A DNA stretch of 64,000 bases from Callorhinus ursinus (lineage: Eukaryota > Chordata > Mammalia > Carnivora > Otariidae): contig NW_020312775.1 in NCBI RefSeq assembly GCF_003265705.1, positions 4,544,822 to 4,608,821 of the forward strand. The letters run 5' to 3'. The stretch's first letter is position 1. Every line of letters starts with the position of its first letter. The translations under genes were made by a program, and so were the position numbers. Below the pieces are notes generated by a model. It made no database searches. It was not told the origin of the DNA and saw nothing but the letters and a program-made list of their open reading frames with translations. Of this stretch, positions 45,650 through 56,778 are shown piece after piece.

Positions 45650-46980
45650 CAACTTCTCCTCATTCTTCAAACCTCCAACACCTCACTCTTCTTAACTGAT
45701 GGTCTGGGAAAACAGAAACAATCCAAAGAGAACTTAATCACAACTCCACTTCCAAATTTACCAGTCTCTCTACACACTATACTATATATTCTGTTTTTCC
45801 TCCTGTTAAGATGGAAGACCTGTCCACCTCTTCATGGGTGTCCTGAATCTTATCCTCTTTCACCTCAAGGACACCACTCTAATAATTGTCCAGCTATTCC
45901 AGATCATCAAAATTTACCCCTCTAATGGATCATTCTAATTATTCTCTCATCTTAAACATTTCCTTGAGCTCAACATAGTCTCCAGCGACCATCCCATTTC
46001 TCTACTAAAATTTCAAAAAGAAAGAAAAGAAAAAGACAGAAAAAAATCCAGAGAGTTATCTACCTTGATATGTAGATTCTCTCTTCTTCAGTTCTCTATA
46101 GAAACCAATCCAGTTAAGCTTTTGTTCCGACAACTTTATCAAAACTGCTCTAGCAACTGTCATCAATAACCCCCAGCTATAAGGTCCTAAGGTAGGGCTG
46201 GTTTTATGGCATGCAACCTGCATAGTCACACAGTCACACTAAGCCCACATACTTAGAGGAACCAAAGGCTTGGCTTAATGCTCTGTTGTTGCCATCCCAA
46301 AATTCTTTTAACTTTTGAACAAAAGACCTCACATTTTTTTTTCACTAGACTCAGAAAATTATATAGCTGGTTCTATCCAAGGATCATGTTAAGTTCTCAT
46401 TTTTCTACTTATCAATAACATTTGGTTCAATTGATCACATACTTCCTGAAACCCCTTCTTCACATGGCTTCATAAACACCATGCTGCTGGTTCTCCTCCT
46501 ATATCTCTGGCTCTCCTTACCTGGTTTGTCCTTGTCTTCTTCACTTCTAAAATGTTGAGTATCACAGAGCTCAGATCTCAGTTTTCTTCTCCATCTACAT
46601 TCCTTCTTTGAGTGGCTTTATTTAGTTCCATAGTATTAAGTATCATTTAAATACTAATGCCCTTCATTCAAATTTATATCTGCAGGTTAGAACCTTCTCC
46701 TGAACTTTAACTTATAAGCATATTGTCCACTCACTATCTCTACTTGAATGTTCAATAGGTAATGTGACTGTTTGGGACAATCTTGATTTATATCTATTTT
46801 TATAAATAGGTCTCTCTTTCACACTCAGACTATAATGGTTTGGATATAAAATTTTGTGGCTGCCTTACCTTTAGACATCTCAAATTTAGCATGTCCAAAA
46901 AATGAAATCCTGAAACTCTTCTCCATGCCTCCCACACTACTCTTCATCTCAGTAAAGGACATCACTGTGCATAGTTTCTC
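45650..46980 (+). mobile_element. L2 LINE, left part, plus strand
   Basis: Follows the L2 RT region in order: 'CACCTCAAGGACACCACTC' near 45862, 'TAATGGATCATTCTAATTA' near 45923, 'AACTGCTCTAGCAACTGTCA' near 46143, 'CATGCTGCTGGTTCTCCTCC' near 46480, 'TTAGACATCTCAAATTTAGC' near 46871 and 'CATCTCAGTAAAGGACATCA' near 46945. It stops there and resumes at 50670 at the next consensus position. L2 copies are usually short, so this is a long survivor. Frames are degenerate. Confidence 0.85.
46193..46375. mobile_element. Small non-autonomous hAT-like DNA transposon in L2
   Basis: 183 bp interrupting the L2. Ends TAGGGCTGG and CTGGTTCTA are inverted repeats allowing transitions. Flanks TCCTAAGG (46185-46192) and TCCAAGG (46376-46382) look like an 8-bp hAT-type duplication with one change. 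Family name not assigned. Confidence 0.6.
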
Positions 46981-46985
46981 AGCAG

Positions 46986-48008
46986 CAGAGGTGGACTAAC
47001 TGTGTAGTTGATAAAGACTTCATGGTTCCTTCCTTTTATGGGTCCTCCTAAGACCTTAACAGCAGGTCTTAGCAATGTATTCACACAATCATATGGTTTT
47101 GTGAAATATATTAAGACACAGATTATTCTGATGTTGAGAAGCAAATTTGAAAAGATGCCTTGGAACATTTCTGTAAAACAAGTAAAAATTTACAGACTTC
47201 TGGTTTGGCCAAATATGAAAGGTACTCCTTTTGTCATCTTTAAATTTATTTATTAAAGCACAGAGAGAAAATTCAGATAAAACATTAATAAAATATGAAG
47301 CAAAATTGATAAAGATGAGTGATAAAATCAATAAAAACTATTCTGACATTGAGAAGTGAATCAAAACATTTTTTCCAGATTATTTCCAAACCAGTACTTA
47401 ATTAAGGGGAAGAGATACATGTTGAATAGAAGTAATGAATAGGCTATTGGATTGTTTAAGAATCCAAATAGGGAAGATAAGTACTCATATGAGTAGATCA
47501 GGAAAAGATTTAAATTTCTTGCTGATTTGATACAAAATACTGACATTGGTAAAGATAACATAAGATCATCATAATAATGCCATTACAATGAGTACATCAA
47601 TGCAAAACTGGTTAATGAGTATCATCAATTCAAACAGTATTTAATATTAGTCACCGTACAAGAAAATTTGAAATACTCTGAAATCTTACAGCTCAATACA
47701 TTAAATAAACTTGATAGATGTTTCCAATTTTACAAAAATCTTAAAACTGTACATGACATTACCAATAACATGTTGGGAAGATGAAAGAAATGTGTAAAAA
47801 TTATCAGTCATTTAAAAATTGATCAATCATGCTAAAGAAGATTGACTCCTCAAAGAATTTACAGACAAAAACTCTAGAAAAAACATAGTATAGCAGTGTG
47901 CCATGCAGTTAATTGAGTGTTGTGTTATTTTCCTGGTTTTTTGTCATGTTTGTGATATTTGTTAGCTTTTTGTAAAATAATAAGTGATTTATTGTATCTT
48001 TTCTTATT
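46986..48008 (+). mobile_element. Degenerate hAT transposon, ZMYM/Zaphod-type transposase remnant
   Basis: It begins with CAGAGGTGGAC, which fits a hAT terminal end. Plus-strand reading around 47500-47660 gives 'KRFKFLADLIQNTD' then, about 25 codons on, 'AKLVNEYHQFKQYL'. Around 47710-47860 it gives 'FQFYKNLKTVHDITNN' and 'KKCVKIISHL'. That order (FxFL..L, then ELxxExxxFKxYL, then the FPNxxxxLRxxLT...SKLKxIKxxL block) is what I know from the C-terminal half of transposases of the Tip100/Zaphod group and the host ZMYM5/6 proteins. Stops and frameshifts abound. The right end is not identified. Confidence 0.55.
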
Positions 48009-48009
48009 C

Positions 48010-48545
48010 TGCAACAGTTCTCTATTGTTGCATAACTAATTACCCTCAAATTTAGTGGCTTAAATAATAAAACGTGTATTTTACAATATCTGTGGTTTAA
48101 AAATTCAGAAGTGCCTTAGCTTATAATTTTTGTTTGGGTCTTTTATGAGGCTGAAAGTAAGATGTCAGCTAGGGCTATCGTCGTGTGAAGGCTTGACTGA
48201 GGCTGGAAGATCCACTTCCAAGATGGTATGCTCACATGGCTGGCAAATTATGCTGGCTGTGGGTGGAAGCCTCAGTTTCTCCCCATGTGGACCTCTCAAT
48301 AGGATTTCTCATAAAATGACAGCTGATTTCCTCTAGAATGAGTTATCCAAGAAAGAACAAGGTAAAGCCACAATGACTTTTATAATTTAACCTCAGAAAT
48401 CACATACCACCATTTCTGCACTCTTTTACTGGTTACATAGGTCAGCCCTGTCTAATATGTAAAGGGACTATACAAAAGCATAAATATTAAGAAGCAAGAA
48501 TCATTAAAGATCTTCTTGGAAGCTTGCTAACACAGTCTTCCCTCC
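48010..48545 (-). mobile_element. MaLR LTR (MLT1-type), 3' LTR, minus strand
   Basis: Reads as a reversed MLT1 LTR: 'CTCTATTGTTGCATAACTAA', 'TTTAGTGGCTTAAATAATAA', 'GGAAGATCCACTTCCAAGAT', 'GTGGACCTCTCAATAGGATT' and 'CTTGGAAGCTTGCTAACACA'. With the internal region and second LTR to the right it forms one element. Confidence 0.8.
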
Positions 48546-49475
48546 AGCCACCGAAGATTCATGCCCTTCCTTTACAAAAAATATACTCCCTCTTTCCCAG
48601 GTCCTCAAAAGTTTGATAGCATTCCAGCATTAGTTCAGAGTTTAGAATTGCCTCCTCTGTCATGTTCTACCATGGATAAGCCTCCTTTATTATAGTTTCA
48701 GGAGCAGACCTCTCAAGAACAGTTCCTCTTGGTCCAAAGACTTGTTAACTAAAGACATTCTACTTGCTCTCCAGACACCTAATATACAACAGTAGGAGAC
48801 ACATAGCTATGATAACCACTACAGACCCTCTCATTCAAGAGGGGAGAAAATGGGAGGCAAAAGTTGTCCAATAAATCTTGAAATTCAACTAGGCAAATGT
48901 TGGAAGTTTCCTGATTAGGCCTAAGTCCTACTCCTGCCCAGCAATTATTTTGCATGGCTTTAACTCTGTATCCTGTCTTCTTAGTGCTACCCTGTGAGTC
49001 CATGTGTGGAGCTGCATAGTATACTCAATGTGCTTCTTGCTTGTAAATGTTTTGGGGTCCAAAGTATTCATTTTCTACTTTTCTGTCCTTTTCAATACGA
49101 GCTAGCAGTATTTCTTCCAATATAATTCTTGTTAAAATTTTGTGTATATACTGTGAATCTTATTGGGGGTTCACACCATTAAAATCTTGACATAAGCTTT
49201 TTTCAAACTTAGACTTCTGCTAAGACTGCTGAGAGACAACACTCATGCTTCTTACAAGCCTTACTGTTTAACTAAATGGATCTGTGAAACACTTTTATAT
49301 TTTCCTGAGGTGTTAACAAAGAATTTCAGTTACACTCTGGTCTTCATCTTTATATCCTGTTTTTCTAACAATGACCTGGATTTGATCCTTGCTCCTGAGG
49401 ATTCCTTAATTTTAGCAATATCTGCCATCTGGAGAGGGAAAATTTTCAGAACCTGCAAGACTGGCTCCTTTATTT

Positions 49476-49664
49476 CACCAGTTTTATTGAGATGTAATTG
49501 ACATGTATTAATCCAGTGTATACAACATAATGGTTTGATATATGTATATATTGTGAAATGATTACCACAATAAGTTTAGTTAACATCAATCACCTCACAT
49601 AGTTACAAATGTTTTTCTTATGGTGAGAACTTTTAAAATTTACTCTTAGCAACGTTTAAGCTGC
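49476..49664 (-). mobile_element. Old LINE-1 3' UTR fragment
   Basis: 'TTTATTGAGATGTAATTGAC' and 'TATGGTGAGAACTTTTAAAA' are reversed landmarks of the L1MA/L1MB 3' UTR. Inserted in the MaLR internal region. Confidence 0.75.
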
Positions 49665-49681
49665 AAAACTGTTTCCTTTTT

Positions 49682-49915
49682 CTCTTTTTTTTTTAACCTT
49701 TAGGTATGCAAAGATTTCTTTTTTTTTAAGATTTTATTTATTTATTTGAGAGAGAGAATGAGATAGAGAGAGAGAGCATGAGAGGGGGGAGGGTCAGAGG
49801 GAGAAGCAGACTCCCCGCTGAGCAGGGAGCCTGATGCGGGACTCGATCCTGGGACTCCAGGATCATGACCTGACCAAAGGCAGTCGCTTAACCAACTGAG
49901 CCACCCAGGCGCCCC
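49682..49915 (-). mobile_element. Can-SINE with short 3' transduction, 17-bp target-site duplication
   Basis: AAAACTGTTTCCTTTTT flanks the insertion at 49665-49681 and 49916-49932 without mismatch. On the minus strand the SINE body (49915 to about 49728) is followed by its A-run (to 49719), then about 24 bp of non-SINE sequence (49718-49695), then a second A-run (49694-49685) before the duplication. Two A-tails around unique sequence are the signature of read-through transcription and 3' transduction. Confidence 0.93.
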
Positions 49916-50360
49916 AAAACTGTTTCCTTTTTAACAGTCCTTCCTTAAGCTCACCAATGTCTTGTTGCATTTTATTATCAACAGTAAGAAGAAACCAGGA
50001 GGCACTCTCAACATTCTGCCTAGAAATCTCCATAGCTAGATAACATGGTTTATCTGGTATATTTCCTACTTTCCCCATTAACACAGGTGACAGTGTGGCT
50101 AAACATTCAGCCCCTATACAATAAGGATCCCTTTCCTCCGGTTTTCAATAACATTTTCCCACGTTCCTTTAAGCCTTCATCTGCAGCTTCTTTAAAGTCC
50201 AGCAGGATTCTACTAACAGTTTTGCCAATGTTCTTTAAGGTTTTTCTAACATCTCCTCAAAATCCTTCTAGTTTCTGCTAACTACCAGGTTTCTGAGCTC
50301 CTCCACATTTCAGAGTTTTATTATGGTAGCACTACATCCTTAACACCAAAATCTGTATTA

Positions 50361-50580
50361 CATACCTTTTCCTAGAAAACAAATTAGTCCAAAATTTAGC
50401 ATCATAAAATAATAAACATTTATTACCTCACACAGTTTCTGTGGGTTAGAAATTCAGGAATGGCTTAGCTGGGTGGTCTAGCTTAAGATCTCTCATGACA
50501 TTGCAGTTAAGAAATTGACAGATGCAGTCAAGACTCATGGGGATCATCTTGGAAGCAGGCTACAACATATTCAAATAAAT
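50361..50580 (-). mobile_element. MaLR LTR, 5' LTR, minus strand, deleted
   Basis: 'AAAATTTAGCATCATAAAAT', 'TTATTACCTCACACAGTTTC' and 'GGAATGGCTTAGCTGGGTGG' match the 3' part of a reversed MLT1 LTR. Only about 220 bp remain, so the rest has been deleted. Same orientation as 48010-48545. Confidence 0.75.
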
Positions 50581-50669
50581 ATTTACTTTCATACTTTACT
50601 TTCATTTATGATTTTATATTCATTATATGTATAATTTTCTGTTTCCACAACACCTGTATCTCCAGTAAC

Positions 50670-51360
50670 TCAGACCAAAACTCTTGATTCATTTCCTTGT
50701 CTCATACCCATAGTTGGTCTGTTAGTATATTGTGTCAGGTTTACCTTAAAAATGTATCCCCACTTCAGTCATAATCAAAACTTCCACTGTTACCACACTT
50801 CCTAAAATCAATAGTCACTGAGATTATTGCAATAATCTTTTAATTGGTCTTCCTGCTTCTATGTTTGTCCTCCTATAGTCTATTGGCAACATAGAAAATG
50901 ATTATTTAAAATAAAAGCCATATTATGTTACTCTTTTGCTCAAATTCTTCAATGACTTCCTATCTTACCCCAAGCACAAGCCAATGTCCTTACATGTTCT
51001 ATAAGGCCCTATATGACTTGTCCCCAAGCTCTCTGACAGCATATCTATCTCTCTCCTCCTGCTCCCTGTGCTCCAGGTATAATGGTTTCCATGCTATTTC
51101 TACTTCAAAACCTTTCTTTTTGCCATTTCTCTGCTTAAATGCTCTTCCCCTCAGGTATACCTCTTTTTTTTTAATAACATGTTCTATATATTACTCTTTT
51201 AAAAACTTTTATTGCCTCTTATTGGGTTATTCACCAAAATGTTAAGCTCTCTGAAGGCAGCAGCTTTGTTTTTTTTTTTCAGATGATATTCTCAGCACAT
51301 AGAATGAGGCATAACACATAATAGATATTCAACAAATATTTCTTGAATGAATCAGTAGAT
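50670..51360 (+). mobile_element. L2 LINE, right part and 3' end, plus strand
   Basis: Resumes where 45650-46980 stopped. 'ATTATTGCAATAATCTTTTA' near 50823, 'ATTCTTCAATGACTTCCTAT' near 50944, 'TATAAGGCCCTATATGACTT' near 51000, 'CTCTGAAGGCAGCAGCTTTG' near 51249 and 'TTTCTTGAATGAATCAG' at the end follow the L2 3' half and terminus in order. Confidence 0.9.
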
Positions 51361-51640
51361 AAAGGAATAAAATAACAAATTTTTGGAGAGATCACATTTA
51401 GGACTAGGATTGTGCAGTGTTACTGTGTCAAGAGGAAAAGGGTTACAAAAAACCATGTTATGATTATCTGTGTTAAATACTGTAGAAAGGTAAAGGATGA
51501 GACTGGAAAAATTACAGAGAAAAGGAAAGGTCAAGTTTAGTGACAAGACATTTTTTTGATAGAGTAGTTATAATGCAGTTGTGAGAGCAAAAATCATTGC
51601 TAAAAGGTAATGAGTGAGGTAGGGAAGAATAGAGGCTGTG
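51361..51640. other. Intergenic, no gene seen
   Basis: Purine-rich on the plus strand, with no recognised element. Confidence 0.5.
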
Positions 51641-51780
51641 AATATCCTTTTGAGAAAGAGAATAATGAAAGAAAGGGAGGGAGAGGAAGAAGAAAGGAAG
51701 GACAGAGGAAGGGAATAAAGAGGGGTTGGAGAGAGAAAGAGAGAGAGAGAGAGAAGGAGAGAGAAATAGGAGAGAAAACC
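51640..51780. repeat. GA-rich low-complexity tract
   Basis: Almost pure purine on the plus strand, with GAGAGA, GGAAG and AAAG units. Such tracts can form triplex DNA and are often length-variable. The 88-codon minus-strand frame across it is Ser/Leu/Pro filler. Confidence 0.9.
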
Positions 51781-51794
51781 CAGTGTCAGTGTAG

Positions 51795-52045
51795 TGGTTA
51801 AAATCTTAGGCTTTGGCGTCAGATCATTATGCATTCAAGTCCCAGCTCCACCACTAAGTACTTACATGTTTTGGGGAAAGTTGCTTAAATTCTGGAGCCT
51901 CAGTTTTCTCTGTCTATTGGAGATAATAATATTACCTACTTCATAGGGTAGATGTGAGGATTAAATTAAATAACTCATGCAGAGTTGAGTTTGGTAAATT
52001 TTCTGGAATACAGTAAGAGCATAGCAAGTGTCAGTTTAAGAATAA
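51795..52045 (+). mobile_element. MIR SINE, plus strand
   Basis: Nearly complete: 'AATCTTAGGCTTTGGCGTCA', 'CAAGTCCCAGCTCCACCACT', 'GCCTCAGTTTTCTCTGTC', 'ATTACCTACTTCATAGGGTA', then a diverged 3' end. Confidence 0.92.
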
Positions 52046-52049
52046 GTGT

Positions 52050-54290
52050 CTTTAAAAATGTCACAGGGTTGAGAAGGGAAGTTTTGATATGTCAGTGTTT
52101 TTTGAGATATGGGAAAACTTGACCATGCTTAAAAGCTAAGGGAAATAAGCTGGTGGAGGGAAGAGATTAAAGATGTAAGAAGTGTGCAGGTGAAACAGAA
52201 GTGGACAATTATTGAAAGTCCTAAAAAGAGTGGAATTTAATGAAAAGGGCTTCCTTCTAACATTGAAGTATAGAAGGACGAATGGGTGACAGGGAAAAAT
52301 TTGAGAAGAAGTAGAGCTGTCTTGTATTTCATAAAATAGAAGGGATCAGGGCATCTGCTGAGAAAATGAAGATAAGGGGTTCAAAGTTGCACCTTCCAAA
52401 TTTGTCTTTGCTTTAAAGACTCAGACATTATTTCTGCTAAAATGTACTCACTTATTCAGTGCTTCTCAAAGTCTCCAACACAACTGGATACTGTCTTATA
52501 CCTGTCTTTGCAGGAGAGAAAACATTGTAATTTCCTTTTTAAAAGATGATGCTTATAATCTGGTAGGTATATATGTACAAAGTGTGAATTGCTCAGAATG
52601 CATCTTAAAAATAATTTTAAGAAGTTTTTGTATCTTTCATATTGGGATGTTGATAAATATATCACAAATGGTTAGGTAGATTATTGGGCGTTGTACTGCA
52701 TCAATCAATGTGGTGATTGTATGGCAAACATTTTCTATTTTGGTTTGCTAAAGCAAGTTTATCTACCACTTTTTTGTTGTTTGTTTGCTGTTAGGGAAAG
52801 GGGTTTCTCCTGAATTGAGATTGAAAAAGAATTAAGAACAGAGAGTACTGGGTAGGCTGCTCAAATCTACAGTAGAGTAGTCACAATGAAATAAAGACAT
52901 TGAATACAGCTCCCACTCTACCATGTGGCAATGAAGGTTGGTAAAAAAAAATAATAATAATAACATTTAGAGCTTCCTGGTGATAATATTTCACTCCAAA
53001 ATTAAGTAGCTCTATTTGTAGCTTTGAATAAACTCAGGGAGGTAGGAGAGTGTGAAGAGGAGAAATGGTGGGTCAGTCTTTAGATTTGAAAATATTTTTT
53101 GGCCTAAAAATATCATCACATCAACAATAACAAACATTTGCTGAGTACTTAGTACTTTGAGAGTAGTTCTAGGATCAGCAGAAGGATTTTGAATGTCACT
53201 GCTTATCGTTGGGAGATTTATCAAGAGAAAAAGAAGACACCACTTGAATATTATTTGAATGGCTTTTTAAAGACAACTGGTTTGTCTAAGTCATTCCCTC
53301 ATGTCTCTTCTAAATTCTAAGAAGCCAAGAAAATATCATTAATTTAATGTGTAATATGTATTGTATGTTTTCACACCTTTGATTTCGATAGGCTAGTGGT
53401 ACCTGCATTTTTTACATGTTAAATACATGTTTCCAAAAACATTTAGAAGACATAAATATTAATTATGTATTATTGCTTAAAGTAATCACTTTCTTGCTAT
53501 TGAACCATTAGTGAAGTTACTGAACCCTAATAATAATTGTTCCTGTAGAAAATTTAATTAATTTTATGATAGTTTTAAGGAACACAATGCAACAAATGAT
53601 AAGGATAGCATATATTGTGTTTCTATTTCAAAATTTATCTGTCCTAAAATCCACACCTTAAAGTTATTTACCATACCAAATGTCTTGATTGGAATCAGGT
53701 GAAGAATGGTACCGTCCATGCAGGCAGAGAAGAGTCAAATCCTAGACAAGTATAGGCTTGTTATAAGCTCAGGTACTTAAGAGATTTGCTTTGGAAACAT
53801 GCTGCAAAAAGAATCTCAAAATGAAGCACAATCCTGGGGGGAAAAAAGGCTAGAAAGGAGGTCATATTAAAAAAATGGCTTCTTAAAGGACAGGCACTTC
53901 AGAATGTTCCAGGAATGATTATCTGAAACCTTGAGGAAGCTGCTGACCCTTCTGAATGAATCTCAACAGAGTGGTGAGCAAGTAAGTAGTATTAAACTTG
54001 AGTCATAAGAGAAATTTGAGTGGCTAAACCACCCAAAGCATACTGTGTATGGTGAAGTGGTCCCAAGTATGTATAATACATAGTATTTGACTTATATTTC
54101 AGTTTTTTTTCCTGTTTCTTGGCTCTGTATTTTAGTGTTGTTTAGATTATTTACTCAGGGTTCATAAAGCAAGTGGAAGAGAATTAGTATAACTAATTTA
54201 CTAAAAATTTCAGCAAGGAGAAATATTGGGTTGGAGTAGAAATTGATAACCCTTTCTGTAGGGAATTTGCACTGATTTTCAATGACTTTA
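52050..54290. other. Intergenic, no gene seen
   Basis: AT-rich, single-copy-looking DNA. A run 'AAAAAAATAATAATAATAAC' sits near 52945. Open frames of up to 70 codons have no recognisable domain. Confidence 0.55.
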
Positions 54291-54299
54291 AAAACATTT

Positions 54300-54497
54300 G
54301 GGGGCACCTGGGTGGCTCAGTCATTAAGCATCTGCCTTCGGCTCAGCTCATGATCCCAGGGTCCTGGGATTGAGCCCCATATCGGGCTCCCTGCTCAGTG
54401 GGAAGCCTGCCTCTCCCTCTCCCACTCCCCTTGCTTGTGTTCCTTCTCTCACTGTGTCTCTCTCTGTCAAATAAATAAATAAAATCTTAAAAAAAAT
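54300..54497 (+). mobile_element. Can-SINE, plus strand
   Basis: Complete GGGGCACCTGGGTGGCTCAG head, CT-rich middle and AAATAAATAAATAAAATCTT tail. Flanking AACATTTG and AAATTTG are a weak, short duplication. Confidence 0.96.
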
Positions 54498-55747
54498 TTG
54501 TAGGCTTTGATTCAATAATTCCAGTTCAAGGAATCTTAAAGAAGAACACCCTAGAAGTGGATAAATTCCTAGAAACATGTAACCTACCAAAACTGAAGCA
54601 AAAAGAAATAGAAAATTTGAACAGACTGATTACAGCAATGATACTGAATCAGTAATCAAAAGACTCCCAAAACACAAAAGTCCAGGACCACATGGCTTCA
54701 AAGATGAATTCTGCCAAATACTTAAAGAAGATTTAATACCTATTTTTCTCAAACTATTCCAAAAAATAGGAGGGAGGAAAACCCAAATTCATTCTATGAG
54801 GCCAGTATTACTCTGATACCAAAGCCAGATAAAGATGCCACACACACAAAAAAGAGAAATAAAGGTCAATATCCCTGATGAACATAAATGCAAAAATCCT
54901 CAAAAAATACCAGCAAACCAAATCCAACAATACATTAAAAAAATCATTCACCACAATCAAGTGGAATTTACTGCCAAGATACAAAGGTGATTCAATATTT
55001 GCAAAGCAATGAATGTGATATATCACATCAATAAGAGAAAGGACAAAAACCATATGATTATTTCAATAGATGTAGAAAAAGTATTTGACAAAGTACAACA
55101 TCCATTCATGATAAAAATAACAGCAAAGTAGATCTAGAGGGAACATACCTCAACATGATAAAGGCCTCATATGAAAAACCCACGGCAAACATCATCCTCA
55201 ATGGGGAAAACTGTGAGTTTTACCCCTAAGGTTAGGAACAAGACAAAGATGTCCACTTCTGCCGCTTTTATTCAATATCAATCAAACAAAAAGAAATTAA
55301 AGCAATCACTATTTTTGATGACATGATACTCTATATAAAAAACCCTAAAGACTCCACCAAAAAACTGCTAGAACTGATAAATAAATTCAGCAAAGTCTCA
55401 GGATATAAAATCAATATATAGAAATCTGTTGCATTTCTAAACAGTAATAATGAAGCAACAGAAAGAGAAATTAAGAAAACAATCTGATTTAAAATTGCAC
55501 CAAAAATAATAAAATACCTAGGAATACATCTAACCAAAGAGGTGAAAGACTTGTACTCTGAAAACTATAAAATACTGACAAAAGAAATTCAAGACAACAT
55601 AAAGAAATGGAAAGACATTCTATGCTTGTAGGTTGATAGAACTAATATAGTTAAAATGTCTATATTACCCAAAGCAATCTACAGATTTAAGGCAATCCCT
55701 ATCAAAATACCAATAGCATTTTTCACAGAAACAGAACACACAATCTT

Positions 55748-56555
55748 TTTTTCTCCAATATTTTTATTTATTTATTTATAATTTATCAGTTGCATATAAC
55801 ACCCAGTGCTCATCACATCATGTGCCCTCCTTAATGCCCATCCCCCAATTATCCTATCCCCCCACCCACCTCCCCTCCAGCAATTCTGTTTGTTTCCCAT
55901 AGTTGAGTCTCTCATGGTTTTTCTCCCTCTCTGATTTCTTTCCATTCTGTTTTCCCTCCCTTCCCCTATGGTCCTCTGTCCTGTTTCTTATATTCCACAT
56001 ATGAGTGAAACCAAATGATAATAGTCTTTCTCTGACTGATTATTTCACTCAGCATAATAGCCACCAGTTCCATCCATGTCAATGTAAATGGTAAGTATTC
56101 ATCTTTTCTGATGGCTGAGTAATATTCCATTGTATTTATATACCACATCCTCTTTATCCATTCATCTGCTGATGGATGTCTCAGCTTTTTCCACAGTTTG
56201 GTTATTATGGACATTGCTGCTATGAACATTGGGGTGCAGGTGCTCCTTTAGATCAATCTGTATCTTTGGGGTAGATACCTTGTAGTGCAATTGCTGGGTT
56301 GTAGGGTAGCTTTATTTTTAACTTCTTGAGGAACCTCCATATCATTTTCCAGAGTGGCTGTACCAGCTTGCAATAAGAGGGTTCCCCTTTCTTCACATCC
56401 TCACCAACATTTGTTTCCTGTCTTGTTAATTTTAGCCATTCTGACTGGTGGTATCTCATTGTGGTTTTGATTTTTATTTCCCTAATGCCAAATGATGTGG
56501 AGCACTTTATCATGTGTCTGTTGGCCATTTGTATGTCTTCTCTGGAGAAATGTCT
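55748..56555 (-). mobile_element. LINE-1 3' end inserted in L1-g, minus strand, 16-bp target-site duplication
   Basis: 808 bp, 5'-truncated, T-run and carnivore-type 3' UTR at the left, ORF2 C-terminal end at the right. CAGAACACACAATCTT (55732-55747) and CAGAACATACAATCTT (56556-56571) flank it with one mismatch. Removing it restores collinearity of L1-g. Confidence 0.96.
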
Positions 56556-56778
56556 CAGAACATACAATCTTAAAATTTGTATGGAACCACAAAAGACTCT
56601 GAGTAGCCAAAGCAATCTTGAAAAAGAAAAGCAATCACAATTCCAACTTCAAGTTATATTACAAACCTGTAGTAATCAAAACAGTGTGGTACTGGCACAA
56701 AAATAGACACATAGATCAATGGAACAGAATAGAAAACCCAGAACAAACCCACAATTATATGTCAACCCACAAATATAT

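Larger units (their letters stand above)
48546..50360 (-). mobile_element. MaLR internal region, minus strand
   Basis: The right part (49935-50350) closely follows the reversed MaLR (THE1/MST/MLT1) internal sequence: 'AGAAGAAACCAGGAGGCACT', 'TCTGCCTAGAAATCTCCATA', 'CAATAACATTTTCCCACGTT' and 'CCAAAATCTGTATTACATAC'. The left part (48550-49470) is consistent but more diverged. MaLR internal regions code for no full retroviral gene set, and no ORF of note is present. It is interrupted by an L1 fragment and a SINE. Confidence 0.7.

Noticed and set aside
51568..51834. 88-codon minus-strand open frame rich in Ser, Leu and Pro
   Set aside because: It is the translation of a GA-rich low-complexity tract.
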